This document shows, in pieces, positions 22,812 through 29,837 of a DNA stretch of 29,837 nt. The notes beneath the pieces were generated by a model. That model saw only the letters and a list, made by a program, of their open reading frames with translations. It searched no databases and had not been told where the DNA came from. The translations under genes and the position numbers were made by a program. Numbering within the stretch: position 1 is the first letter of the stretch; every line of letters starts with the position of its first letter. The stretch covers positions 1 to 29,837 of the forward strand of contig CAYZXU010000019.1 in NCBI GenBank assembly GCA_964482535.1. Reading direction: 5' to 3'. Source of the stretch: CAYZXU01 sp964482535. Its GTDB lineage: Bacteria; Desulfobacterota; Desulfobacteria; Desulfobacterales; BuS5.

Positions 22812-23891
22812 TTAGAAAATGGGGCATTGCTTCATCTCCTTTTGCTGAAGTTGATGCCTTTTAATCTTTTCTATTAGAGTGGTTCTTTTTAATTGAAGTA
22901 ATTTTGCAGCTTTATTTTTGACCCATTTTGTTTTTTCAAGAGACTGAACTATTAGTGCTTTTTCAAATTCACTTACGGCAGTATTAAGAGAAATACCATC
23001 CTTTAATATTTCTACCCTGGGAAACGGCATGTTTGCATTTTTACACTTTTTTATTTTTTCCGGCAGTTCATTGCTGCTGATTTCTCCATTCCCATTCAAT
23101 ACCACGAGACGTTCAACAGTGTTTCTCAGCTCTCTTACATTACCTGGCCATGAATAGGAAACAAATAATTCCATTACTTCATCTGAAATCTTTGCAATAT
23201 CCTGTTTGTTTTTTTTCTTGAACGAATTGAAAAAATGCTTGATTATTAAAGGAATATCTGATTGTCGGTTTCTAAGCGGTGGCATAACAATGGGAATAAC
23301 GTAAAGCCTGTAATATAAATCTTCTCTAAATCTTCCTTTTTTTACTTCTTCTTCGAGGTTTCTATGAGTCGCTGCAATTATTCTTACATCCACCTTTTTT
23401 GTTTTACTGCCTCCAAGAAGTTCAAATTCTTTTTCTTCAAGGACTCTTAATATCTTCAGTTGCAAACCAGCTCCCATATCTCCTATTTCATCAAGAAAAA
23501 TTGTGCCGCCGTTTGCCAGTTCAAACTTTCCTGTTTTAGTGGTTGCGGCCCCTGTAAATGCGCCTCGGACATGACCGAACAGTTCACTTTCAAGTAAATT
23601 TTCGGGGATAGCTCCACAATTAATCTGAATAAAAGGCTTGTTTTTCCTTGCTGAAGTTTCATGAATAGCTTTTGCAACCATGCCCTTTCCCGTTCCTGTT
23701 TCTCCATTAATAATTATCGTACTCTCGCATTCAGCTACTTTCTCTATCATTTTAAAGATGTTCTGCATTACTTCACTATTACCGATGATATCATGGAATC
23801 TGCGGCTATTTTCTCCTTTTATTAATGAAATAACATTATCATTTTCCACACATATATCTTCTGTAAAATTAGTTTCCGCTAAAGCCATCAT
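22812..23891 (-). CDS. flrA: Sigma54-dependent activator without receiver domain, FlrA/FleQ-like
   Basis: This 359-residue protein is an AAA+ sigma54 activator with only about 35 residues before the central domain. Walker A reads GETGTGKG (63-70), with G in place of the usual final E. GAFTGA is intact at 110-115, and a Walker B motif (TIFLDEIGD) follows. The C terminus (about 315-350) is a Fis-type helix-turn-helix (VKNKAAKLLQLKRTTLIEKI). FlrA and FleQ normally carry a degenerate receiver domain, which is missing here, so the flagellar master-regulator role is inferred from position upstream of flrBC. A PspF-like constitutive activator is the alternative. GGAGG (23900-23896) is 4 bases before the first ATG and 7 before the second (23888), so translation may start at the second. 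Confidence 0.8.
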   Translation of the reverse strand: MMALAETNFTEDICVENDNVISLIKGENSRRFHDIIGNSEVMQNIFKMIEKVAECESTIIINGETGTGKGMVAKAIHETSARKNKPFIQINCGAIPENLLESELFGHVRGAFTGAATTKTGKFELANGGTIFLDEIGDMGAGLQLKILRVLEEKEFELLGGSKTKKVDVRIIAATHRNLEEEVKKGRFREDLYYRLYVIPIVMPPLRNRQSDIPLIIKHFFNSFKKKNKQDIAKISDEVMELFVSYSWPGNVRELRNTVERLVVLNGNGEISSNELPEKIKKCKNANMPFPRVEILKDGISLNTAVSEFEKALIVQSLEKTKWVKNKAAKLLQLKRTTLIEKIKRHQLQQKEMKQCPIF

Positions 23892-23966
23892 TATGCCTCC
23901 ATTCTAAAATGGTAGAAAAAAATTAAATTTGATTTTGGACATTAAACGAATTTAGCATAATGACCC

Positions 23967-23982
23967 TACAAGGAGTATGCCA
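23967..23982 (-). promoter_or_regulatory. Candidate sigma54 promoter of the flrA-like gene
   Basis: On the minus strand TGGCAT (23982-23977), five bases, then TTGTA (23971-23967), with ten bases between GG and GT. The -12 box departs from consensus (GT for GC). If real, the gene would need sigma54 and could be autoregulated. It lies 75 bases before the start. Confidence 0.38.
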
Positions 23983-24014
23983 ACTTGTTATATGTTAACA
24001 TAAAAAAATATTGG

Positions 24015-24057
24015 CATATTTGATTAAAAAATAAATATTATTTTTTAATCAAATATG
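24015..24057. repeat. 18-bp perfect inverted repeat, AT-rich
   Basis: CATATTTGATTAAAAAAT (24015-24032) is repeated exactly inverted at 24040-24057 with a 7-base loop. It lies 33-75 bases upstream of the candidate flrA -24 box. It may be an operator or a terminator for the cheX/cheY-STAS transcript; on either strand the hairpin arm ends in a T-rich run. Confidence 0.6.
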
Positions 24058-24226
24058 TTGTATTAAATTCAATAAATTTTACTATATATTGTATGATGAT
24101 AACAACAGAGGGGAAAGTTTATGATTAAATAAATATGGAAAAAACTCCAGTTACAAACTTTAAACTTACAGGCAGATCAAATTTATATTAATAATTATTC
24201 TTTTTTTGCAAAAAACAATATGTTTT

Positions 24227-24322
24227 TTTTGTAAAAAAGGGCAACATATTTTATAACCAATTAAAATAACATGAATATTTCTTTTTGCAAAACCAAATTT
24301 GCATTTTGCAAAAAGGGGCAAC
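24227..24322. repeat. 19-bp direct repeat pair with TTTTGCAAAAA cores
   Basis: TTTTGTAAAAAAGGGCAAC (24227-24245) and TTTTGCAAAAAGGGGCAAC (24304-24322) match at 17 of 19 positions, 77 bp apart. Related TTTTTGCAAAA pieces lie near 24203 and 24282. They could be binding sites, or slippage products. Confidence 0.45.
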
Positions 24323-24354
24323 AGCCATGAAAGAGAGCAGACTTTGTATTTCAG

Positions 24355-25098
24355 CTAAAATGCTTCTTTTGCTTCCTTTAAGGATAAATCTATAGGTATA
24401 TCACCTGTTTCCTGGAATCCTTTTAATTCCTGCTCCATTGAAGACTGGCACAAAATCCTCGCTTTAATTTTTGATTTTTTGCATGTTGAAACCAGTTTTG
24501 CAATCAGCTCAACCAGTACCACACTTATTTTGCCTGCTTTACTCAAATCAATAATAAATTTTTCATGACCCGAAGCATTCATCTCTTTTGCCTTCCCTTT
24601 AACAGCCTCTTCTATACTTACAGCTTTTATTCTGTCAATATTTTCAGGCATATCAAGAATATGAACACCTCCATCCTCCAAAAAACATTTAGCGGTTGCA
24701 GGATCGCTGATTTTATCATCTTTTTTTAGTTCAAGCTGTACAATTTTAGTTGCTCTCTCAATGAGTTGATCACCCTTAAAAGGTTTAACCATATAGTCCT
24801 TTACTCCCATTTTAACAATCTGCATAACATTTTGTTTTCCTGACTCTGCAGTCAACATTATAACAGGAATGTTTTTCAAAGAGTGCTCGGCCTTTAATTT
24901 TTCCAGCATTTCAATACCGTTCATAACAGGCATGGTTATATCAAGAATAATTAAATCCGGTTTTTCTTTTGCAGCAAGAGATAAACCTTCAACTCCATTT
25001 TCTCCTTCTATAAGTTCACAGTCATAAGGTTTAAAGGCTTTTTTTACAATCATACGAATGGTTTTACTATCGTCAACCGTAAGTATTTTTAAGGCCAT
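24355..25098 (-). CDS. CheY-type receiver fused to a STAS-like domain
   Basis: This 247-residue protein has an N-terminal receiver (about 1-122) with D9-D10, phosphoacceptor D53 and K105. A short linker is followed by a C-terminal domain (about 145-245) that resembles a STAS/anti-sigma-antagonist fold, with strands GVHILDM and KFIIDLSKAGKIS and no helix-turn-helix. The start is the ATG at 25098, since GGAGG lies six bases before it; the ATG two codons upstream directly abuts that site. Paired with cheX 14 bases upstream, it is probably the receiver that CheX dephosphorylates. The STAS-like part may bind another signalling protein. Switch-binding as a true CheY cannot be excluded. Confidence 0.8.
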   Translation of the reverse strand: MALKILTVDDSKTIRMIVKKAFKPYDCELIEGENGVEGLSLAAKEKPDLIILDITMPVMNGIEMLEKLKAEHSLKNIPVIMLTAESGKQNVMQIVKMGVKDYMVKPFKGDQLIERATKIVQLELKKDDKISDPATAKCFLEDGGVHILDMPENIDRIKAVSIEEAVKGKAKEMNASGHEKFIIDLSKAGKISVVLVELIAKLVSTCKKSKIKARILCQSSMEQELKGFQETGDIPIDLSLKEAKEAF

Positions 25099-25112
25099 GA
25101 TCATCCTCCAAA

Positions 25113-25583
25113 TTATTTAATATATATAAAGGCTATTGCATCATAATTCTCAAACCTGAAAGCTATGCGTTCTTTTCTCACCCAGCCCACTGTTTCAATC
25201 TTAAAATCCCCCCCGCTTATTATTGTCGGAATCGAAAGTTCACATGTCAGGCCTGCGTCACAAAGACGTGATTTCAAATCACCTCCAACCATGTTGGTTA
25301 TTTCGCCAACAACATCATGGGCATCTTCATTTTCGATTTCATCAATATTCATATCCAGCATAACGGATGTCATGCGAAATGCATATTCCAAATCCATCAT
25401 AATATTTACACTTCCCATTGCTTTACCGCTGAAACTTACCGAACCTATAATAAGATTTTTTCCAATCTTTGGAGTTATGGATGAAGCCAAAATTTCAACT
25501 TCCATGGAAAGCATCGTATCATAAACATCACTTACCGCACCAACAATAAAGCCCTTAATATTCAGTTCATCAATTTTGCTCAT
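25113..25583 (-). CDS. cheX: CheX-like CheY-P phosphatase
   Basis: This 156-residue protein belongs to the CheC/CheX/FliY phosphatase group. A single active-site pattern E-x2-N is present at E94 and N97 (VVGEITNMVGG), as in CheX, which has one site and works as a dimer. The surrounding fold fits (FSGKAMGSVNIMMD, then MTSVMLDM). It should remove phosphate from a phosphorylated receiver, probably the CheY-STAS protein encoded next. GGAGAA precedes the ATG. A sigma28 promoter lies about 85 bases upstream, which ties it to late flagellar and chemotaxis expression. Confidence 0.87.
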   Translation of the reverse strand: MSKIDELNIKGFIVGAVSDVYDTMLSMEVEILASSITPKIGKNLIIGSVSFSGKAMGSVNIMMDLEYAFRMTSVMLDMNIDEIENEDAHDVVGEITNMVGGDLKSRLCDAGLTCELSIPTIISGGDFKIETVGWVRKERIAFRFENYDAIAFIYIK

Positions 25584-25667
25584 ACAGTTTTCTCCTGATA
25601 TAGATAACTATGGCTCATCAATATGTGCTCTTTTACCAAATAAAATCTTAAACATAATTTTATTTTC

Positions 25668-25694
25668 TTATCGTCAATCTCATAAAAAACTTTA
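25668..25694 (-). promoter_or_regulatory. Sigma28 (FliA) promoter of cheX
   Basis: On the minus strand TAAAGTTT, eleven bases, then GACGATAA matches the FliA consensus TAAAGTTT-N11-GCCGATAA with one mismatch. The predicted start near 25660 lies about 77 bases before the cheX ATG. The site lies in the gap between the HDOD gene and cheX. Confidence 0.78.
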
Positions 25695-25700
25695 AAAAAA

Positions 25701-26540
25701 TTATTCTATAAACAAGCTCTCTATAGAATGCAATGTCCTGCTGGCAATAGACTCAAGATGACCCAATTTCAATCCAAGCCTTTCCAAAGCAGATTGCGTC
25801 ACTTCATACCTGAGACCTTCTCTGCCGGAACCGATTCCAATCATAAGGCACAAAACATTTGCAACATGAACAATGTCGAGCATTCTGCTTGAATTTTCAG
25901 ATTCATCAGGTGCATGATGCCATCTTACAGTATTTATTATATCATCCGGGAATGCCCATTCTTTTAATATTAGAGCGCCTACTTCGGCATGATCTGTTCC
26001 AAGGACAACTCTTTCCGCTTCAACAAATGATTTGCTTTTTAACGATTCCTCTTCAATCTCTTTTATCTCGTCCTTTACAAATCTGCCCAAAGCAAGCTTT
26101 CCTATATCATGAAGCAAAGCAGCGGTAAATACATCTTCAGAATCATTGAACTTCAGTTCCTTAACCATCTCTTCCGCAGTCACAGAAACTGCAATAGAGT
26201 GTCTCCAAAGTTCTCCGGACGGAAGATCATATCCTTCAATTTCTTTATCCATAATAGCATTCATACAAGAAGCAAGCAAAAGCTGCTTAACCCTGTTTGC
26301 GCCCATTAAAACAACAGCCTGTTTAAGGGAACCTACTTTTGCGGGAAACCCGAAATAGGCCGAATTTGCCATTTTAAGTATATTGGCAGTAAGGCCGGCA
26401 TCATATTTTACTTCCTTTTCAATTTCTTCAGCAGACACATCCTCATCATCAAGCATGCCAAAAATTTTAGATGCCACAAAAGGAATTGAGGGAAACGATT
26501 TTACGTTGGCAAAAATTTTGTGTAAATGTTTATTTTTCAC
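25701..26540 (-). CDS. HDOD domain protein
   Basis: This 279-residue protein is almost entirely an HDOD domain (about 10-215). NILKMANSAYFGFPAKVGSLKQAVVLMG is the usual core, split here as residues 54-66 and 67-80. LLHDIGK is at 142-148, so the HD pair is retained, as are a downstream DHAEVG and WHH. HDOD proteins are linked to signalling and chemotaxis output but mostly lack a proven enzyme activity. Its start overlaps the end of cheD by four bases (ATGA), so translation is coupled. Nothing here shows a ligand. Confidence 0.88.
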   Translation of the reverse strand: MKNKHLHKIFANVKSFPSIPFVASKIFGMLDDEDVSAEEIEKEVKYDAGLTANILKMANSAYFGFPAKVGSLKQAVVLMGANRVKQLLLASCMNAIMDKEIEGYDLPSGELWRHSIAVSVTAEEMVKELKFNDSEDVFTAALLHDIGKLALGRFVKDEIKEIEEESLKSKSFVEAERVVLGTDHAEVGALILKEWAFPDDIINTVRWHHAPDESENSSRMLDIVHVANVLCLMIGIGSGREGLRYEVTQSALERLGLKLGHLESIASRTLHSIESLFIE

Positions 26541-27010
26541 AACTCAATCTCCGTTCCGGCGCTTCTTATTATTATGCTGCCCGTTAAAATATTAAAATTC
26601 ACACTGCGGCTGATCGTTCCGCCAATATTCTCCGACTCAATCAGCAGACTGTTTTTAGATAAAAGTTTTTTTAGCACAGTGTAATTCCTGTTACCTATTT
26701 TAAACATTTCATTATTTCCCATGGGGTTGCCGCATCCTGCAGCCTTAATTATCATTCTCTTTTTCTGGCATCCCATTTCGTATAAAAGTTTAAACAATAA
26801 CGGCACGCCTGTATCCACAAACATATAGGGATTTTCCCTGGCCTTTTCCATGTTTATTCTGGATATTGGCAACATGGCATGAAGCAGCCCGCCTATTTTT
26901 GCCACAGGATCATACACCATAAGACCAAGGCAGCTTCCCAAAGCATGGGTTATGATCAAATCGCCTTCTTTTCCCAACTTCATATCACCCACTGAAACAA
27001 CGTATTCCAT
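26537..27010 (-). CDS. cheD: Chemoreceptor glutamine deamidase CheD
   Basis: This 157-residue protein has the CheD catalytic triad: C27 in HALGSCLG, H44 in GGLLHAMLP and T67 in FVDTGVP. CheD deamidates glutamines on chemoreceptors and in some species binds CheC. AAGCGNPMG and the C-terminal NIGGTISRSVNF segment are also typical. No Shine-Dalgarno is visible before the ATG, and a 127-bp hairpin element lies just upstream, so how it is expressed is unclear. It is followed by an overlapping HDOD gene. No methyl-accepting receptor is in the window. Confidence 0.92.
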   Translation of the reverse strand: MEYVVSVGDMKLGKEGDLIITHALGSCLGLMVYDPVAKIGGLLHAMLPISRINMEKARENPYMFVDTGVPLLFKLLYEMGCQKKRMIIKAAGCGNPMGNNEMFKIGNRNYTVLKKLLSKNSLLIESENIGGTISRSVNFNILTGSIIIRSAGTEIEL

Positions 27011-27063
27011 AATTTTTAACCAGATAGATTCTTTTAATAAAACATATTAATGTATATTTTGAT

Positions 27064-27190
27064 GACGTTGTAAAAAGTCACAACCCCGTCACTCCCGTGA
27101 AAACGGGAGTCCAGAATTCATTGCTTTTACTGGATTCCCGCCTCCGCGGGAATGACAAAAAAAAGGTGTTCCCGGCACTTTTTACGAGTC
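27064..27190. mobile_element. Complete 127-bp dispersed hairpin element (MITE-like)
   Basis: The ends GACGTTGTAAAAAGT (27064-27078) and ACTTTTTACGAGTC (27177-27190) are imperfect inverted repeats. Inside are two perfect 8-bp hairpins: ACTCCCGT-GAAA-ACGGGAGT (27091-27110) and ATTCCCGC-CTCC-GCGGGAAT (27134-27153). Partial relatives lie at 32-44, 8205-8260 and 22262-22289. No transposase is encoded. It separates the histidine kinase gene from cheD. Confidence 0.72.
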
Positions 27191-27218
27191 CATTATATTT
27201 TTATCATGGACAAAAATA

Positions 27219-28508
27219 TTACACAGGAAGAGATACGGTAAAACATGTTCCCTTGTCAACTTCGCTCTCGACACTGATTTTTCCTCCCTGGTCCTGAATA
27301 ATTCCAAAACTGATTGAAAGTCCCAGACCGGTTCCGTTCACGTTTTCTTTAGTAGTAAAAAAAGGATCAAAAATTTTATCTATATTCTCTTTTGATATGC
27401 CGCATCCGGTATCTGAAAATTTTATTTCTACAAATCCTTTTTTGCCAGGCTTAACACCAGGGTTTTCAGGTTGTGTTGAAAAAAATCTGGTTGAAACACT
27501 GATGGTTCCATTATTTGGCGTGGCATCTTTGGCATTGGAGATAAAATTGAATAAAACCTGAAAAAGCCCTTTGGAGTCACCCGTTATTTCAGGGAGATCA
27601 TCGCCATAATCCTTTACAATCTGCACATTATTCAACCTGATTTGATGTTCAAGAAAAGATAAAGCGTTTTCCAATACTTCATTGATATTTATCTTTTCCG
27701 TTTTTGTGCCGCCATGCTGGGAAAATCGTGACAGCCCTTTAATTATTCTATCTATTCTGTCCACCTGTTCAGATATTATATTAAAGCGTTTTTTTATGTC
27801 TGAATTAATATCCTTGTTCATTAAAAGCAGTTGAATGTTTCCTGAAATAACATTTAAAGGGTTTAATATTTCATGGGAAGCGCCTGAAGTGAGTCTGCCG
27901 AGTGAGGCAATCTTTTCAGCCATAAATATCTGTTTCCGGACTTTTTGGAGCGCTTCATGCTCATGCCTTAAGTCCTCGTACAACAGTCTGTTTTCCATAA
28001 CAATCGAACTTTGTCTGATCAGCATTGCCAGAAGTTTCATCTCTTCCTGTCTCAAGGCGCTCTCATTTATAGGAGTAAAAACCATAACAGCTCCGAGAGT
28101 CCTTTTTACAGTGGCGACAGGAAGCATTATTATCTGTTTATTCTTTTTTAAGGTAAAAGAAGGGATTAAGGCTGGCAGTCTTCTATTTATTATCAAGGCA
28201 AACATACCGCTTTCTATTTGCGCTTCAAGCTCTTTTTCACATAAACTTCTTTGATTTTCAGGCGAAACACTTTCCAGAACAAATTCTCTCGAAGTCTTAT
28301 CCACCAAAAATAATGCACAGGTTTCTGTTTCAATCAGATTCTGAATCTCTTCCAGCAGCAGCTCCCATATCCGGCTTATACTTGCAGTAATATCAAGTTT
28401 ATTCTGAAAACGACCAACCTGATCCATCTGTTCAATAAAATCAACAATAGAATAGTAATTCTCTTCAATTAAGGCAAATTTTTTTTTACTGTCAGTTGTT
28501 TTTTTCAT
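27219..28508 (-). CDS. Cytosolic GAF-like sensor histidine kinase
   Basis: This 429-residue protein has no membrane segment. A GAF-like domain (about 35-175) with DITASISRIWELLLEEI and CALFLVDK is followed by a HisKA domain with the phosphorylated histidine in SGASHEILNPLN (near 212) and a HATPase_c domain with N box FNFISNAKDAT and G boxes DTGCGIS and GTGLGLS. A longer frame starts at a TTG at 28556 inside the previous gene. The ATG at 28508 is preferred though its Shine-Dalgarno is weak. It has no adjacent response regulator; the CheY-STAS protein about 3 kb downstream is one possible partner. It lies 31 bases after the HDOD gene and is probably cotranscribed with it. Confidence 0.87.
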   Translation of the reverse strand: MKKTTDSKKKFALIEENYYSIVDFIEQMDQVGRFQNKLDITASISRIWELLLEEIQNLIETETCALFLVDKTSREFVLESVSPENQRSLCEKELEAQIESGMFALIINRRLPALIPSFTLKKNKQIIMLPVATVKRTLGAVMVFTPINESALRQEEMKLLAMLIRQSSIVMENRLLYEDLRHEHEALQKVRKQIFMAEKIASLGRLTSGASHEILNPLNVISGNIQLLLMNKDINSDIKKRFNIISEQVDRIDRIIKGLSRFSQHGGTKTEKININEVLENALSFLEHQIRLNNVQIVKDYGDDLPEITGDSKGLFQVLFNFISNAKDATPNNGTISVSTRFFSTQPENPGVKPGKKGFVEIKFSDTGCGISKENIDKIFDPFFTTKENVNGTGLGLSISFGIIQDQGGKISVESEVDKGTCFTVSLPV

Positions 28509-28539
28509 AATTTCTATTTTTTGTTCAACCCAACCGCTG

Positions 28540-29406
28540 TTATATATTTTTGGCAAACATGCTTATATCTTCAAATTCATTCTGAATCTCTTCCATTAAA
28601 ACTGAAATATTTTCCGGTTTAAGCTGCAAAATATCCCAGGCATTCTCATTTAAAGGCGGTATCTTATCATCTCCTCCAAAACCGATATTCAATGCTCTGG
28701 AAAAGATATCAGCAAGGTGTACTATCGCTGATTCCTGTGTATACCTTCCGGCAAGTTCAGGTTCATGGTGGCATGCTATAATTTCTGCCAGTTTTGAAGA
28801 AAGTCTCCATCTTTCCGCAAGCAGTTTCCCTGCATAGGCATGATTATAGGGCAAAAGATCTTCTTCGGCTTCCATCATAAGAATATTTCTGTCTGCAGCC
28901 GCATCAACGACCATGTTAAAATCCTCCGGCATATACATCAGCATTACCACTTTCCCGATATCATGCAAAAGACCGGCAACAAAAAGTTCTTCTATTTTAT
29001 CATATCTCAAAAAGTTTCCTATAACCTTTGCAGCCACAGCGCAGCCCAGTGAGTGATCCCATAATCCTTCACTTTTAAATCTGTTTTCCTTTTGTCTGAA
29101 AAACAGATCCATTACGGATGTTGTTAAAAGCAGACTTCTTATTGCATCAAACCCAAGTAAAACAACAGCTTCTGTAATAGTGGAAATCTTTCTCGGAAAA
29201 CCGTAAAAAGCAGAATTTACCAGTTTTAAAAGCCTTGCCGTCAATACCTGGTCTTCGGTAATTACCAGTGCAAGATCCTTTGCCGATGATTTCGGGTTAT
29301 TAACCAGCTCAGTTATCCTGAAAACGGTTTTTGAAAGAGTCGGAAGGTCCTGAACCCTCCTGATTTTTTTTCTCAGACTCAGATTATCATTATTCTCTTT
29401 GTTCAT
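28540..29406 (-). CDS. Second HDOD domain protein
   Basis: This 288-residue protein has an HDOD domain (about 15-220): VQDLPTLSKTVFRI, LLKLVNSAFYGFPRKISTIT and LLHDIGKVV are all present, followed by NHAYAG and CHHEP. It is a paralogue of the protein at 25701-26540, so the signalling block carries two. A frame open from a TTG at 29427 is less likely than the ATG at 29406. It overlaps the preceding gene by 17 bases, which implies coupled translation. The product is cytosolic; the output is unknown. Confidence 0.87.
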   Translation of the reverse strand: MNKENNDNLSLRKKIRRVQDLPTLSKTVFRITELVNNPKSSAKDLALVITEDQVLTARLLKLVNSAFYGFPRKISTITEAVVLLGFDAIRSLLLTTSVMDLFFRQKENRFKSEGLWDHSLGCAVAAKVIGNFLRYDKIEELFVAGLLHDIGKVVMLMYMPEDFNMVVDAAADRNILMMEAEEDLLPYNHAYAGKLLAERWRLSSKLAEIIACHHEPELAGRYTQESAIVHLADIFSRALNIGFGGDDKIPPLNENAWDILQLKPENISVLMEEIQNEFEDISMFAKNI

Positions 29407-29731
29407 TACCCACAGCCTTTTTAACAAGCAGCCTGCAAGCCGCTCTCTTTATTTCTTCCATAACCGGGTTATTCAAAACTCCTGAAAACTTCTCTTTTAA
29501 TTCATTGTCGATTGTCTCTTTAACCTTTTTATCAAAACAGTAGAGTTGCTTGTAATCTTCTTCAAACTCTCCGTCTACAATAACGCTGACAACTCCCCAT
29601 GATTTTAACATGGAAATATTTTTTTTTGACAGTTTTGCCCCTTTTTTAAGCAGCAGCAACCCGTGAAGATCAAAAACGGGTTCGGATAGAATCATCCCGT
29701 GCTTTAACCTGGCAACATAAAATTCTTTCAT
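29390..29731 (-). CDS. Small protein with an HD-GYP-associated N-terminal-type domain
   Basis: This 113-residue protein begins with the pattern VARLKHGMILSEPVFDLHG, followed by LLLLKKGAKLSKK and LKSWGVVSVIV. This resembles the short domain found at the N terminus of many HD-GYP and related cyclic di-GMP proteins (LKPGMVLA and so on). Here it stands alone, with a charged helical C-terminal half. The next gene, encoding an HDOD protein, overlaps its end, so the two may act together as a split version of such a fusion. No enzymatic motif is present. The Shine-Dalgarno is weak (ACGGGG). The upstream promoter is not recognisable in the 106 bases left. Confidence 0.68.
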   Translation of the reverse strand: MKEFYVARLKHGMILSEPVFDLHGLLLLKKGAKLSKKNISMLKSWGVVSVIVDGEFEEDYKQLYCFDKKVKETIDNELKEKFSGVLNNPVMEEIKRAACRLLVKKAVGNEQRE

Positions 29732-29762
29732 AAAAACCCCGTGTTATTTCAAAGGCTCTAAA

Positions 29763-29775
29763 GCGGCAAAGCCGC
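29763..29775. repeat. Short GC-rich hairpin
   Basis: GCGGC-AAA-GCCGC is a perfect 5-bp stem with a 3-base loop. On the minus strand it is followed by TTTAG. It could be a weak terminator of an upstream gene outside the window. Confidence 0.3.
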
Positions 29776-29818
29776 AGTTTTGAGTTTTGAGTTTTAGGTT
29801 TTGAGTTTTGGGTTTTTC
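29776..29818. repeat. Simple tandem repeat, GTTTTGA units
   Basis: About six imperfect 7-8 base units (GTTTTGA, GTTTTAG, GTTTTGG) run in a row. This is probably slippage-prone simple sequence. No function is evident. Confidence 0.7.
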
Positions 29819-29837
29819 AGTCAATGAACTTCTTGTT

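Larger units (their letters stand above)
23892..24354. other. Long AT-rich regulatory region upstream of the flrA-like gene
   Basis: These 463 bases have no gene. They hold a candidate sigma54 promoter (23967-23982), a 12-bp palindrome TATGTTAACATA (23991-24002), an 18-bp perfect inverted repeat (24015-24057), and a 19-bp direct repeat (24227-24245 and 24304-24322) among several TTTTTGCAAAAA-like palindromes. The density of symmetric sites suggests a control region for the master regulator. Confidence 0.55.

Overview
The window looks like chromosome from an AT-rich, anaerobic, motile bacterium, most likely of the Desulfobacterota (Desulfobacterales-like). Three things point there: an orange-protein (ORP)-type cluster with a sigma54 activator, of the kind described in sulfate reducers; a complete flagellar basal-body/hook operon with FlrABC-like sigma54 regulators; and dispersed hairpin repeats of the ATTCCCGC/GCGGGAAT type. 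It is draft sequence, since 100 N mark an unresolved gap inside fliK. No rRNA, tRNA, CRISPR array, integrase or complete insertion sequence was seen.

Layout. 66-434 (-) is a small PilZ protein. 774-5603 (+) is the ORP-type region: a PAS/AAA+/Fis activator (OrpR-like), a near-perfect sigma54 promoter at 2299-2314, two NifX/ORP-fold proteins, an IscU/NifU-type scaffold and two MinD-type ATPases that each carry two [4Fe-4S] motifs. A bidirectional terminator at 5620-5644 separates it from ccsA and resB (5657-7796, -; system II cytochrome c biogenesis). The resB start appears broken by a one-base loss. 7890-8328 holds repeat and mobile-element debris.

8329-19685 (-) is one long operon read as flgB-flgC-fliE-fliF-fliG-fliH-fliI-fliJ-fliK-flgD-flgE-flbD. 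It has a good sigma54 promoter in front of flgB (19713-19728). fliK contains a 171-bp in-frame tandem repeat that spans the assembly gap. Upstream lie a FlrC-like response regulator, a FlrB-like soluble kinase and, after a repeat-rich spacer, a FlrA-like activator. Candidate sigma54 sites precede flrB and flrA, so the set reads as a flagellar cascade (FlrA to FlrBC to flgB operon).

24355-29731 (-) is a chemotaxis and signalling block. CheX and a CheY-STAS protein lie behind a very good sigma28 (FliA) promoter at 25668-25694. Upstream are HDOD, CheD, a GAF-like histidine kinase, a second HDOD protein and a small LKxGM-domain protein. A 127-bp hairpin repeat sits between the kinase gene and cheD.

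The best candidates for further study are the ORP-type cluster with its scaffold gene and predicted operator, the expandable FliK repeat, the chain of sigma54/sigma28 promoters, and the small inverted-repeat elements ending in AGACCTTTGC.
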